Shown: positions 1 through 8,408 of the stretch, one piece after another
Numbering within the stretch: position 1 is the first letter of the stretch
How the letters are laid out: every line of letters starts with the position of its first letter
Program-made: the position numbers and the translations under genes
NCBI RefSeq assembly: GCF_030814995.1
Contig: NZ_JAUSVX010000012.1
Coordinates: 62,001-126,000 of the forward strand
From: Labrys wisconsinensis
GTDB lineage: Bacteria; Pseudomonadota; Alphaproteobacteria; Rhizobiales; Labraceae
Length of the DNA stretch: 64,000 bases
Direction: 5' to 3'
The notes under the pieces: generated by a model
Told to the model about the DNA's origin: nothing
Seen by the model: only the letters and a program-made list of their open reading frames with translations
The model's database searches: none

Positions 1-328
1 TGCCGAGCATGATGACGACGAGGTCGAGCGGCAGGTGCGCGCCGACCACCGCCGGCAGGGCGGCGCTGCCGTCGAGCCCGGCGCCGGTCAGCTTCACCAG
101 CTGCGGGTCGGGATGGTCGGTGGTGCGCCCGGACAGGGCGTCGACGACGATCTCGTGGCCCGGCCCCAGCGCCGCCTCCATGACGAAGGGCCATTGCCGG
201 GCCTTGGGGAAGCGCTCGGACGGCAGGTCGTCGCTGCGCGGGATGTAGCCCCAGCTGTTGGAATCACCGAAGACCAGAATGCGCCGCGGCGCGGTTTCGG
301 GGGCGGGCGGTGTGGACGATGGGGCCAT
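1..328 (-). CDS. SGNH/GDSL-type hydrolase, N-terminal part (runs off window)
   Basis: This gene reads leftwards from an ATG at 328 and leaves the window after 109 codons with no stop. The N-terminus is a short Ala/Pro-rich stretch, then a beta strand ending in VFGDSNSWGY, the block I motif of SGNH/GDSL esterases, in which the Ser of GDS is the usual nucleophile. The later GRTTDHPDPQL segment fits the region after block I in rhizobial arylesterase-like SGNH proteins. There is no clear signal peptide. The C-terminal catalytic Asp-His block lies outside the window. It is divergent from the 5'-nucleotidase. The fold is fairly certain; the substrate is unknown. Confidence 0.75.
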   Translation of the reverse strand, partial: MAPSSTPPAPETAPRRILVFGDSNSWGYIPRSDDLPSERFPKARQWPFVMEAALGPGHEIVVDALSGRTTDHPDPQLVKLTGAGLDGSAALPAVVGAHLPLDLVVIMLG

Positions 329-455
329 GGCTGCGACGTTTCCTCCGGATCGTATCGAGCGCAGCAGACTTGCCCAGGCTCCGGGCGCGGCGCAACCTTC
401 ATCTGCCCGCCATCTCGCTGGCCGAGGATCGGCAGGCAGCGCAGAGGAGCCAGCC

Positions 456-1988
456 ATGTCGAAATTCTCACGCCGCCAGACGCTCGGCCTCGGCCTCGGC
501 GCCGGCTTCACCGTCACCATGCTGGCAGGCGGGCAGGATGCGGCCGAGGCCGCGCCCGTCGACGTCGCGTTCTCGCTGCTCCTGGTCAACGACATCTACA
601 AGATGGGCGACAGCAAGGGGCGCGGCGGCTTTCCCAAGCTCGCCGCCGTGGTGAAGGCCGAGCGGGCTCGCGGCGTGCCGATGCTGTTCTGCCACGCCGG
701 CGACTGCTTCTCCCCGTCGCTGATGTCGGGCTTCGACCAGGGCGACCACATCGTCCGCCTCACCAACATGATCAGGCCCGATGTCTTCGTGCCCGGCAAC
801 CACGAGTTCGACTTCGGCAAGGACGTGTTCCTCAAGCATATGGGCCATGCCGAGTTCCCCTTCTTCGCCGCCAACATGCGCCAGGCCGACGGCGCGCCGG
901 TCGCCGGCATGAAGCCGAGCATGATCGTCCAGCTCGGCCCGGTGAAGCTCGGCGTCGTCGGCCTGGCGCTGGCGACGACACCGGAGATGTCGCAGCCCGG
1001 CGACATCGTCTTCCTGCCCGAGCTGGAAACGCTGAAGAGCGAGGCGGCGGCGCTGCGCCAGGCTGGCGCCGACATGCTGGTCTGCGTCGCCCATACCGAC
1101 CGGGCCATGGACAATGCGATCGTGCGCTCGCGCCTGGTCGACGTGCTGCTCTCGGGCCACGACCACGATCTCGCCATCGGCTATGACGGCCGCACGGTGA
1201 TGGTGGAATCGAACGAGGAGGGCAATTTCGTCACGGCGATCGATTTTTCCGTCAGCTTCACCGGCGAGGGCCGGGACCGCAAGGTGGCCTGGCTGCCGAG
1301 CTTCCGCGTGCACGACAGCATGACCGTCGATCCCGACCCGGAGGTGCAGACGGTCGTCGACGGCCTGGAGGCCGAGCTCTCCAAGGAGCTCGACGTCGAG
1401 ATCGGCGCCACCGCCGTCGAGCTCGACAGCCGCACCGCCAGCGTGCGCTCGCAGGAGACGGCGATGGGCAACCTCGTCGCCGATGCGCTGCGCGCCGCCA
1501 CCAAGGCCGATTGCGCCATCACCAATGGCGGCGGCATCCGCGCCAACAAGCTCTATCCGGCCGGCGCGAAGCTGACCCGGCGCGACATCCTCACCGAGCT
1601 GCCCTTCGGCAACACCAGCGTGATGGTCGAGCTCAAGGGCGCCGACATCCGGGCGGCGCTGGAGAACGGCGTCTCGCAGCTGGAGGCCCATGGCGGGCGC
1701 TTCCCGCAGGTCTCGGGCATGACGGTCACGGTCGACGCCCAGGCGGCGCCGGGCGCGCGCATCCAGGCGGTGACCATCGATGGCGCGCCGCTCGATCCCG
1801 ACCGGATCTACAGCCTCGCCTCCAACAACTTCATGCTCGCCGGCGGCGACGGCTACACCGCGCTCGGCCGCGGCAAGGTGCTGATCGGCGCGACCGACGG
1901 CCGGCTGATGGCGGGCGAGGTGATGAACTTCGTGCGGGCGGAGGGAACGGTGCGCACCGGCGTCGAAGGCCGGATCGTGCTGCGCTGA
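456..1988 (+). CDS. exported bifunctional metallophosphatase/5'-nucleotidase
   Basis: 510 aa. The ATG at 456 is preceded by GAGGAG at 444-449. The N-terminus SRRQTLGLGLGAGF looks like a Tat (twin-arginine) signal, so the enzyme is probably periplasmic. The N-terminal calcineurin-like metallophosphatase domain (about residues 30-270) shows HAGDCFSPS, GNHEFDFG and GHDHD metal-ligand motifs. The C-terminal 5'-nucleotidase domain (about 310-500) shows NGGGIRANKLYP and FGNTSV. The family hydrolyses nucleotides or related phosphoesters in the periplasm. The first metal motif reads NDIY where many members have NDxH. A role in scavenging extracellular nucleotides would suit the nucleoside uptake and salvage genes further along, but the gene is not linked to them. 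Confidence 0.87.
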   Translation: MSKFSRRQTLGLGLGAGFTVTMLAGGQDAAEAAPVDVAFSLLLVNDIYKMGDSKGRGGFPKLAAVVKAERARGVPMLFCHAGDCFSPSLMSGFDQGDHIVRLTNMIRPDVFVPGNHEFDFGKDVFLKHMGHAEFPFFAANMRQADGAPVAGMKPSMIVQLGPVKLGVVGLALATTPEMSQPGDIVFLPELETLKSEAAALRQAGADMLVCVAHTDRAMDNAIVRSRLVDVLLSGHDHDLAIGYDGRTVMVESNEEGNFVTAIDFSVSFTGEGRDRKVAWLPSFRVHDSMTVDPDPEVQTVVDGLEAELSKELDVEIGATAVELDSRTASVRSQETAMGNLVADALRAATKADCAITNGGGIRANKLYPAGAKLTRRDILTELPFGNTSVMVELKGADIRAALENGVSQLEAHGGRFPQVSGMTVTVDAQAAPGARIQAVTIDGAPLDPDRIYSLASNNFMLAGGDGYTALGRGKVLIGATDGRLMAGEVMNFVRAEGTVRTGVEGRIVLR

Positions 1989-2088
1989 GCCGCCTGCCGC
2001 TCCGGAGCCCGTTGCGGTCTTTTGCCGCCCCGTGTCACGGGGCGCCGCGCCGCCTCGTCTTCCCTACGTCGAACTTCTCCGATCGCTC

Positions 2089-2110
2089 GGCGTCGGACAA
2101 GTCCGACGCC
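2089..2110. repeat. perfect inverted repeat, 10-bp arms
   Basis: Arms GGCGTCGGAC and GTCCGACGCC are separated by AA. It lies in the 258-bp gap between the 5'-nucleotidase and the MFS gene. There is no T-run after it, so it is not a standard intrinsic terminator. It could be an RNA hairpin at the nucleotidase 3' end or an operator for the MFS gene. Confidence 0.55.
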
Positions 2111-2246
2111 GAGGAAATCGACGATGGCCCCCTGCCCGGACAGCGCTGCGCCCGCGCACGCCAACAAATGTGATGTCCCCTGCCCGCCCGGCATGCTACC
2201 AAGAGGCGGCCCCCGCTCTTCCCGCCGGGCGATACGCATTCGCATC

Positions 2247-3740
2247 ATGACCGATCCGCATTCCGAGGCCCCGGTTCCGGCTGGCCTCAGCCATTCCGAA
2301 ATCCGCTCCATCATCGTCGGCATCATGGTGGCGATGTTCCTGGCCGCCCTCGACCAGACCATCGTCGCCACCGCCATGCCGACGATCGGCCGCGAGCTCA
2401 ACGACCTCGAGCACCTGCCCTGGGTGGTCACGGCCTATCTCCTCACCGCCACGGCGGTGACGCCGCTCTACGGCAAGCTCTCCGACATCGTCGGGCGGCG
2501 GACGACGCTGCTGGTCGCCATCGGCATCTTCGTCGCCGGCTCGATCGCCTGCGCCCTGGCGCCGACCATGCTGGTGCTGATCCTGGCGCGCGGCCTGCAG
2601 GGGCTGGGCGGCGGCGGGCTGATCTCCCTGGCGCAGACCATCATCGCCGACATCGTCTCGCCGAAGGAGCGGCCGCGCTACCAGGCCTATATTGCCGGCG
2701 TCTTCATCCTCTCCAGCGTCAGCGGGCCGGTGCTGGGCGGCTTCTTCGCCGAGCACCTGCACTGGTCGGTGATCTTCTGGATCAACCTGCCGCTCGGGCT
2801 GCTCGCCCTGTGGATGACCGGCTCCCTCCTCAGGAAGCTGCCGCGCCACGAGCGGCCGCACCGGCTCGACCTGCTCGGCGCCGGCGTCATGGCCGCGGCG
2901 ACGGTGGTGCTGATGCTGGCGCTCAACTGGGGCGGCGTGCGCTATGGCTGGTCCTCGGCGCCGATCCTCGGCCTGTTCGCCGCCTCGGCGCTGCTCTGGG
3001 CGCTGTTCGTGGCACGGCTGCGCACCGCGCCGGAGCCGCTGATCCCGGCCGAGGTCCTGGCCAACCGCGTGGTGGCCATGGGCACGCTCGCCGCCTGTTT
3101 CGGCATGGGCGTGTTCATCGGCCTCACCATCTACATGCCGATCTATCTGGAGACGGTCTATGAGCTGACGGCCAGCCAATCCGGCCTGGCGCTGCTGCCG
3201 CTGATGGTCGGCACCGTGACGGGGGCGACCATCTCCGGACGGGTCATGGCTCGCGTCGACCATTACAAGCGCCTGCCGCTGATCGGCCTCAGCATCGCCG
3301 TCGCGGCGCTGGCGATCCTGGCCATGGTGCCGCGCGGCCTGCCGCTGGCCGCCCTGGAGGTGGTGATGACCGCCACCAGCCTGGGTCTCGGCACGCTGCT
3401 GCCGGTCTCGACGGTGGCGATCCAGAACGCCGTGATGCCGCACCAGATGGGCACGGCCACCGGCACCATGAACTTCTTCCGCTCGCTCGGCGGCGCGCTG
3501 ATCGTCGCCGGCTTCGGCGCCATCGTGCTCGGCGGCCTGCCGGCAAGCGCCCAGGCCGGCCTCTCGATGGAGCGCCTCGCCGCCAGCTTCGCCGAGCACG
3601 GCCTCGACATCGCCTTCGTCTTCCGCTGGGTGTTCGCGGCCGCCGCCCTCGGCCTGACGCTGTCGCTCTGCGCCCTGGCGGCGATGGAGGAGCGGCCGCT
3701 CAAGGCCAGCGTGCACGAGGCCAGCGCCGCGGCGGAATAG
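2247..3740 (+). CDS. MFS drug efflux transporter, DHA2 (14-TM) type
   Basis: 497 aa inner-membrane protein with about 14 hydrophobic segments. Near residue 40 it carries LAALDQTIVATAMPTIGREL, the TM1 motif of DHA2 drug:H+ antiporters (EmrB/QacA type), and the loop 2-3 motif GKLSDIVGRR. The RGLQGLGGGGLISL segment matches the TM4/TM5 antiporter motif. The ATG at 2247 was chosen because it leaves a short cytosolic N-terminus (MTDPHSEAPV) before TM1; the longer open frame upstream is Arg/Pro/Ser-rich and not membrane-like. No periplasmic adaptor gene is adjacent, so it probably works alone. The substrate is unknown. Confidence 0.88.
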   Translation: MTDPHSEAPVPAGLSHSEIRSIIVGIMVAMFLAALDQTIVATAMPTIGRELNDLEHLPWVVTAYLLTATAVTPLYGKLSDIVGRRTTLLVAIGIFVAGSIACALAPTMLVLILARGLQGLGGGGLISLAQTIIADIVSPKERPRYQAYIAGVFILSSVSGPVLGGFFAEHLHWSVIFWINLPLGLLALWMTGSLLRKLPRHERPHRLDLLGAGVMAAATVVLMLALNWGGVRYGWSSAPILGLFAASALLWALFVARLRTAPEPLIPAEVLANRVVAMGTLAACFGMGVFIGLTIYMPIYLETVYELTASQSGLALLPLMVGTVTGATISGRVMARVDHYKRLPLIGLSIAVAALAILAMVPRGLPLAALEVVMTATSLGLGTLLPVSTVAIQNAVMPHQMGTATGTMNFFRSLGGALIVAGFGAIVLGGLPASAQAGLSMERLAASFAEHGLDIAFVFRWVFAAAALGLTLSLCALAAMEERPLKASVHEASAAAE

Positions 3741-3807
3741 CGGGCCTTCTCTTGGCCGGGGCGATGCGCTAAGGGGGCGTCCGCAGATAAGTGCGCTGCG
3801 CTTTCCG

Positions 3808-3840
3808 CCGTCATCGCCGGATCAAGTCCGGCCATGACGG
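3808..3840. repeat. REP-like intergenic palindrome
   Basis: Arms CCGTCAT/ATGACGG (3808-3814, 3834-3840) and GCCGGA/TCCGGC (3816-3821, 3827-3832) flank a 5-nt loop TCAAG, with one internal mismatch. Palindromes of this composition (CCGTCAT...CCGGATCAAGTCCGG) recur between genes in many Hyphomicrobiales genomes. Here it sits between the MFS gene and argB. No second copy of this exact element was noticed in the window. Confidence 0.7.
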
Positions 3841-3905
3841 ACCGCCCTACTTGTCCCCGGACGACGCCTTTGGTGTTTCCGCAACCCCGCCACGGACGAG
3901 CCGCC

Positions 3906-4811
3906 ATGACTTCTCCCGTCAGCCCTCCCTCCGTCAGCGCCCACGACAAGGCCGCGATCCTGTCCGAGGCCCTGCCCTACATGCAGCAGCACGACGACGC
4001 CATCGTCGTGGTCAAGTATGGCGGCCACGCCATGGGCAACGAGCAGGTGGCGCGCGACTTCGCCCGCGACATCGTGCTCCTGGAGCAGGCCGGCATCAAC
4101 CCGGTGGTCGTGCACGGCGGCGGGCCGCAGATCTCCGAGATGCTGAAGCGCCTCGGCATCAAGTCGGAGTTCGCGGCCGGGCACCGCATCACCGACGCGG
4201 CCAGCGTCGAGGTGGTCGAGATGGTCCTCGCCGGCTCGATCAACAAGCAGCTCGTCGGCTTCATCAACGCCCAGGGCGGCCGGGCGGTCGGGCTCAGCGG
4301 CAAGGACGGCAACATGGTCGTCGCCCGCAAGGCGACGCGGACGGTGGTCGACCCGGATTCCCATATCGAGCGGGTGATCGACCTCGGCTTCGTCGGCGAG
4401 CCCGACACCGTCGACACCACCGTGCTCGATCAGGTGCTCCGGTCCGACATCATCCCGGTGCTGGCGCCGGTCGCCGCCTCGGCCGAGGGCGGCACCTTCA
4501 ACGTCAACGCCGACACCTTCGCCGGCGCGGTGGCGGGCTCGCTCAAGGCCAAGCGCCTGCTGCTGCTCACCGACGTGCCCGGCGTGCTCGACAAGTCGGG
4601 CCAGCTGATCGAGGAGCTCGACGTCGAGCGCGTGCGCTCCCTGATCGCCGACGGCACCATCTCCGGCGGCATGATCCCCAAGGTGGAGACCTGCATCTAT
4701 GCCCTGGAGCAGGGCGTGGAAGCCGTGGTGATCATCGACGGCAAGGTGCCGCACGCCGTGCTGCTCGAGCTCCTGACCGACCACGGCGCCGGCACGCTGA
4801 TCCGGCGCTGA
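3906..4811 (+). CDS. argB: acetylglutamate kinase
   Basis: 301 aa. It phosphorylates N-acetyl-L-glutamate with ATP, the second step of arginine synthesis, in the cytosol. The frame starts [10 protein letters not shown] at 3906, and the amino acid kinase fold follows: [10 protein letters not shown] (phosphate-binding Lys-Gly-Gly), [22 protein letters not shown] (acetylglutamate binding), then [23 protein letters not shown] and GGMIPKVE. The extended N-terminus before the kinase core is seen in arginine-inhibited NAGKs. It is followed after a short membrane-protein gene by a HAD nucleotidase; argB next to such a HAD gene is common in Hyphomicrobiales. Length and motifs leave little doubt. Confidence 0.97.
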   Translation: MTSPVSPPSVSAHDKAAILSEALPYMQQHDDAIVVVKYGGHAMGNEQVARDFARDIVLLEQAGINPVVVHGGGPQISEMLKRLGIKSEFAAGHRITDAASVEVVEMVLAGSINKQLVGFINAQGGRAVGLSGKDGNMVVARKATRTVVDPDSHIERVIDLGFVGEPDTVDTTVLDQVLRSDIIPVLAPVAASAEGGTFNVNADTFAGAVAGSLKAKRLLLLTDVPGVLDKSGQLIEELDVERVRSLIADGTISGGMIPKVETCIYALEQGVEAVVIIDGKVPHAVLLELLTDHGAGTLIRR

Positions 4812-4848
4812 GAGGTTCGCTGCCCGGCGGGCGCATCCGGGCGCCTGC

Positions 4849-5232
4849 TCACGCCCGGCCGGGCGCGGTCGCCTTGAGCACGATCACGCCGAAGAGGGCG
4901 AAGCCGACGAGCATCGCCGCGCCGCCGACCGCGGCGAGCAGCTCGCCGATGTCGTAGCCGAGATTGATCAGGGCGATGCCCGGGATCATCACCGCCAGCG
5001 CCACCACGGCGGTGAAGAAGTGCAGGCGCGGCATGAGGCCGTCGGCGGCGATCGGGACGGCGCGGTAGAACAGGGCGTAGATCGCCATCGACACCCAGCC
5101 GAGGAGGTTGAGATGGGCGTGGGCCGGGGCCAGGGAGAAGTCCTGGCGCATGCCCATCATCATGCCCATCCCCATGCCGAGGAGGCCGGCGAGCACGGCG
5201 ATACGCAGGAAATAGTCCGAGATCCGGGTCAT
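4849..5232 (-). CDS. small membrane protein with a CcoN-like HAHLNLLGW motif
   Basis: 127 aa. The ATG at 5232 is preceded by AGAGAGGAA; a longer frame upstream (from 5280) lacks a comparable site. It has four predicted membrane segments: about 7-28 with a Met/Gly-rich GMGMGMMMGM run, 37-57, 66-86 and 93-118. The motif HAHLNLLGW between TM1 and TM2 matches part of the haem-ligand region of cbb3-type cytochrome oxidase subunit I and NnrS-like proteins, yet the protein is far too short to be an oxidase subunit. Such proteins are often labelled cytochrome-c-oxidase-like without functional proof. It is convergent with argB and divergent from the HAD gene. Function unknown; haem or metal binding is an inference. 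Confidence 0.7.
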   Translation of the reverse strand: MTRISDYFLRIAVLAGLLGMGMGMMMGMRQDFSLAPAHAHLNLLGWVSMAIYALFYRAVPIAADGLMPRLHFFTAVVALAVMIPGIALINLGYDIGELLAAVGGAAMLVGFALFGVIVLKATAPGRA

Positions 5233-5320
5233 GGGGTATTCCTCTCTTGCGGCTGGGTCCTGGACGTGGGCCGGGGTCACTGGACGCCTGCGCCTTTTCG
5301 GCGCAGCATCGCCAATTCGC

Positions 5321-5335
5321 TTAAATCCATCTTAA
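5321..5335. promoter_or_regulatory. perfect CtrA-type box TTAA-N7-TTAA
   Basis: TTAAATCCATCTTAA is an exact match to the full-length CtrA consensus of alphaproteobacteria. It lies in the divergent gap, 46 bp upstream of the HAD gene start and 89 bp upstream of the CcoN-like gene. A hairpin TGCGCC-TTTTC-GGCGCA (5289-5305) lies next to it. Binding is inferred from the match only. Confidence 0.5.
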
Positions 5336-5380
5336 GATGGGCCCTGCAACGATGCCCGACCCGGGAGCTCCTCGTCCACG

Positions 5381-6112
5381 ATGAACCAGCTGGTACAGCT
5401 TGGAAGTTTTTCTCAGATGTGCGGCTTCGCACATGTCGAGACCTGGGTGTTCGACCTCGACAACACGCTCTATCCGCACCACGCCAATCTGTGGGAGCAG
5501 GTCGACAACCGCATCACCACCTGGATCGCCGCCTATTTCGGCGTCGACGGCCTCACCGCCCGGGCCCTCCAGAAGCACTATTACAAGCAGCACGGCACGT
5601 CGCTGCGCGGGCTGATGATCGACGAGGGCATCGCACCCGACCAGTTCCTCGACTTCGCCCACGACATCGACCATTCGCCGCTGGCGCCGGACCCTTCGCT
5701 CGGCCTGGCGCTCGCCGCCCTGCCGGGGCGCAAGCTGATCTTCACCTCCGGCTCGCGCCGGCATGCGGAGGCGGTGACGCGCCGGCTCGGCTGCGAGGCG
5801 CAGTTCGAGGACGTGTTCGACATCGTCGCCGCCGACTTCGTGCCCAAGCCCGCGGCAGCCACCTACGAGCGCTTCCTGAAACGCCACGGCGTCGACCCGC
5901 GCAAGGCCGCGATGTTCGAGGACCTGTCGCGCAACCTGGAAGTGCCGCACGCCCTCGGCATGGAGACGGTGCTGGTGGTGCCGCGTGGCAGCCGGCAGGT
6001 GGAACGCGAGGACTGGGAGCTCTGCGGCCGCGGCGAGGCGCATGTCGACCACGTCACCGATGATCTGCCGGCTTTCCTGACAGATTTGCCGGCAAAGTTC
6101 CTCGGACGCTAG
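5381..6112 (+). CDS. HAD-superfamily pyrimidine 5'-nucleotidase
   Basis: 243 aa. The fold is HAD subfamily IA with motif I VFDLDNTLYPHH (nucleophile Asp and acid/base Asp), a helical cap (about residues 35-110), motif II IFTSGSRRH, motif III VPKPAAATYE (Lys) and motif IV MFEDLSRNLE. The FDLDNTLYP signature is typical of the Sdt1/Phm8-type pyrimidine nucleotidases that dephosphorylate UMP/CMP. The ATG at 5381 is used, but its ribosome site is weak and an ATG at 5417 is possible. The CtrA-type box 46 bp upstream may regulate it. It is often adjacent to argB in related bacteria. Confidence 0.85.
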   Translation: MNQLVQLGSFSQMCGFAHVETWVFDLDNTLYPHHANLWEQVDNRITTWIAAYFGVDGLTARALQKHYYKQHGTSLRGLMIDEGIAPDQFLDFAHDIDHSPLAPDPSLGLALAALPGRKLIFTSGSRRHAEAVTRRLGCEAQFEDVFDIVAADFVPKPAAATYERFLKRHGVDPRKAAMFEDLSRNLEVPHALGMETVLVVPRGSRQVEREDWELCGRGEAHVDHVTDDLPAFLTDLPAKFLGR

Positions 6113-6120
6113 CCGGCGCC

Positions 6121-7113
6121 ATGGCGGATGCCGCCATCATCGACGCTCTGCGGCGCATGGGCCTCGTCGGGCCCGACGAGGCGGTGCGGCTGACGCCGCT
6201 GACCGGCGGCGTCTCTTCCGACATCCATCTCGTCGAGGCCGCCGGGCGGCGCTTCTGCGTCAAGCGGGCGCTGGCGCGCCTCAAGGTCGCGGCGGTGTGG
6301 GAGGTGCCGCTGCAGCGCAACGCGGCGGAGGCGGACTGGCTGCGCCAGGTCGGAGCCTGGCTCCCCTCGGCGGCGCCCGAGGTGCTGGGCGAAGACGCCG
6401 GGCTCGGCTGCTTCGCCATGAGCTACCTGCCGCCGGCGGAGAACCCGGTCTGGAAGGCCGAGCTCCTCGCCGGGCGCATCGACACCGGCTTTGCCGGCCG
6501 GGTCGGCCAGGACCTGGCGGCGATCCACGCCCGCAGCGCCGCGGACCCGACGATGGCCGGCCGCTTCGCCCATGACGCAACCTTCGAGGCGATCCGGATC
6601 GAGCCCTATCTCCTTGCCACCGGCCGCGCCCATCCCGCCCTCGCCGGCCGCTTCGCGGCCCTGGCGGCGGCGACCCTCGCCTGCAGGCGCGCCCTGGTTC
6701 ATGGCGACGCCAGCCCGAAGAACATCCTGACGGGCGCGCAGGGCCCGGTCTTCCTCGACGCCGAGTGCGCCTGGTTCGGCGATCCCGCCTTCGACCTCGC
6801 CTTCTGCCTCAACCATCTCCTGCTCAAGGGCGCGCGCGGCGGCGCGGACCGGCGCGGTTATCTCGCCGCCTTCTCGGCCCTGGCCGAGGCCTATCGCGCC
6901 GGCATCGCCTGGGAGGAGCCCGCCGGGCTCGAGGCCCGGGCGGCGGCCCTGCTCCCCGCCCTCTTCCTCGCCCGCATCGACGGCAAGTCGCCGGTGGAAT
7001 ATCTGACGGCCGAGGCCGAACGCGACGCCGTGCGCCGCTGCGCCGTGCCGCTGGTCGCCGAACCGCCCGCCCGCCTCGCCGACATCGCCGTCCGCTGGAT
7101 CAGCACGCCATGA
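6121..7113 (+). CDS. APH/choline-kinase-like phosphotransferase, coupled to an enolase paralog
   Basis: 330 aa cytosolic kinase of the aminoglycoside/choline/homoserine kinase fold. The N-lobe has GGVSSDIHLVE (nucleotide loop) and FCVKRAL (ATP-binding Lys). The C-lobe has the catalytic loop LVHGDASPKNIL (Asp base and Asn) and the Mg-binding FLDAECAWFGDPAFDL. It begins 8 bp after the HAD gene and its stop overlaps the enolase-like start (ATGA), so the two are translationally coupled. This pairing suggests that the kinase makes a phosphorylated substrate for the enolase paralog, or the reverse; that is an inference. The substrate is not predictable from sequence. Confidence 0.85.
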   Translation: MADAAIIDALRRMGLVGPDEAVRLTPLTGGVSSDIHLVEAAGRRFCVKRALARLKVAAVWEVPLQRNAAEADWLRQVGAWLPSAAPEVLGEDAGLGCFAMSYLPPAENPVWKAELLAGRIDTGFAGRVGQDLAAIHARSAADPTMAGRFAHDATFEAIRIEPYLLATGRAHPALAGRFAALAAATLACRRALVHGDASPKNILTGAQGPVFLDAECAWFGDPAFDLAFCLNHLLLKGARGGADRRGYLAAFSALAEAYRAGIAWEEPAGLEARAAALLPALFLARIDGKSPVEYLTAEAERDAVRRCAVPLVAEPPARLADIAVRWISTP

Positions 7114-8402
7114 CCGAGCCCGCCATCCGATCCGTCCACGCCCGCCGCATCTGGGATTCACGCGGCCGGCCGACCGTCGAGGCCGAGGTGACGCTGAGCG
7201 ACGGCACGGTCGGCCGCGGCCTCGCGCCGGCCGGCGCCTCGCGCGGCAGCCGCGAGGCGGTGGACCGGCGCGACGGCGGCACGCGCTTCGGCGGCCTCGA
7301 CGTGCAGGGAGCCATCGCCAGTGTCCGCGACGAGATCGGCCCGGCGCTCGCCGGCCGCGATCCCTTCGACCAGGCCGGCATCGACGCGGCGCTGATCGCC
7401 CTGGACGGCACGCCGACCAAGGCTCGCCTCGGCGGCAATGCCACCGTGGCGGTCTCGCTCGCCGTGCTGCAGGCCGCCGCCGCCAGCCGCGGCCTGCCGC
7501 TCTGGCGGCACCTGGCGGGCGAGGATGCCGTGACCATCCCCCTGCCCGAGATCCAGATCTTCGGCGGCGGCGCCCATGCCGGCCGGCGCACCGACATCCA
7601 GGACTTCATGGTGATGGCCCCGCGGGCGCGAAGCTTCGCCGAGGCGCTTGAGGTCACGGCCGAGGTCTACCGCGCCGCCGGCGCCGTGATGGCCGGGCGC
7701 GGCCTGCTCCAGGGCGTCGCCGACGAGGGCGGCTGGTGGCCGGCCTTCACCTCCAACGAGGAGGCGCTGGACGCGCTCGTCGCCGCCATCGAGCGCGCCG
7801 GCTTCACGCCGGGCGAGGAGGCGGCGATCTCGCTCGACATCGCCGCCTCGGAGTTCGGCCGTGGCGGGCGCTACCGGCTCGGCCTGGAGGGCCGCGAGCT
7901 CGACCGCGACGGCATGGCCGAATACCTCATGGGCTGGTGCGCGCGCTATCCCATCCTGTCGATCGAGGACCCCTTCGCCGAGGACGACGCGGAAGGCCTC
8001 GCCCGCTTCACCGCCGCGGTCGGCGACCACATCCAGGTGATCGGCGACGACTTTCTCGTCACCAACGCCGCGCTTGTGGCCGCGGCCGCGCAGGCCGGCA
8101 CGGTCAATGCCGTGCTCGTCAAGGTCAACCAGGCCGGCACGGTGAGCGAGGCGCGGGCCGCCTGCGAGGCCGGCCGCCGCGCCGGGTTCGGCACCATCGT
8201 CTCGGCCCGCTCGGGCGAGACCGAGGACGTCGCCATCGCCCATCTGGCGGTGGGCTGGAGCGCCGGCCAGCTCAAGGTCGGCTCCTTCGCCCGCTCCGAG
8301 CGGATGGCGAAGTGGAACGAGGTGCTGCGCATCGAGGAGGCGCTGGGCGCACGCGCCCGCTTCGCCGGCCTGACGGCCTTGCCGTTCCGGCGCTCCCGAT
8401 AG
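7110..8402 (+). CDS. enolase-family paralog with altered active site
   Basis: 430 aa with full enolase architecture. Mg ligands appear in SLDIAASEF, LSIEDPFAEDD and VIGDDFLVTN; DEGGWWP holds the Glu211 equivalent; VLVKVNQAGTV holds the catalytic Lys345 equivalent; RSERMAKWNEVLRIEEALG holds the Lys396 equivalent (yeast numbering). Two positions differ from glycolytic enolases: the QEFM Glu168 is Asp (IQDFM), and the His373 of SHRSGETED is Ala (ARSGETED). The flexible-loop His is kept (GGGAHAG). The start overlaps the stop of the phosphotransferase gene. A housekeeping eno would normally sit near pyruvate dehydrogenase or kdsA genes, so this is probably a specialised lyase acting on another phospho-compound. 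Reaction unknown. Confidence 0.82.
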   Translation: MTEPAIRSVHARRIWDSRGRPTVEAEVTLSDGTVGRGLAPAGASRGSREAVDRRDGGTRFGGLDVQGAIASVRDEIGPALAGRDPFDQAGIDAALIALDGTPTKARLGGNATVAVSLAVLQAAAASRGLPLWRHLAGEDAVTIPLPEIQIFGGGAHAGRRTDIQDFMVMAPRARSFAEALEVTAEVYRAAGAVMAGRGLLQGVADEGGWWPAFTSNEEALDALVAAIERAGFTPGEEAAISLDIAASEFGRGGRYRLGLEGRELDRDGMAEYLMGWCARYPILSIEDPFAEDDAEGLARFTAAVGDHIQVIGDDFLVTNAALVAAAAQAGTVNAVLVKVNQAGTVSEARAACEAGRRAGFGTIVSARSGETEDVAIAHLAVGWSAGQLKVGSFARSERMAKWNEVLRIEEALGARARFAGLTALPFRRSR

Positions 8403-8408
8403 GCGGGG

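Noticed and set aside
2089-2110. Perfect hairpin as an intrinsic terminator of the 5'-nucleotidase gene
   Set aside because: There is no T-run and it lies 100 bp past the stop; listed only as an inverted repeat.
7110-8402. Housekeeping glycolytic enolase (eno)
   Set aside because: Two active-site substitutions and coupling to an APH-type kinase argue for a specialised paralog.
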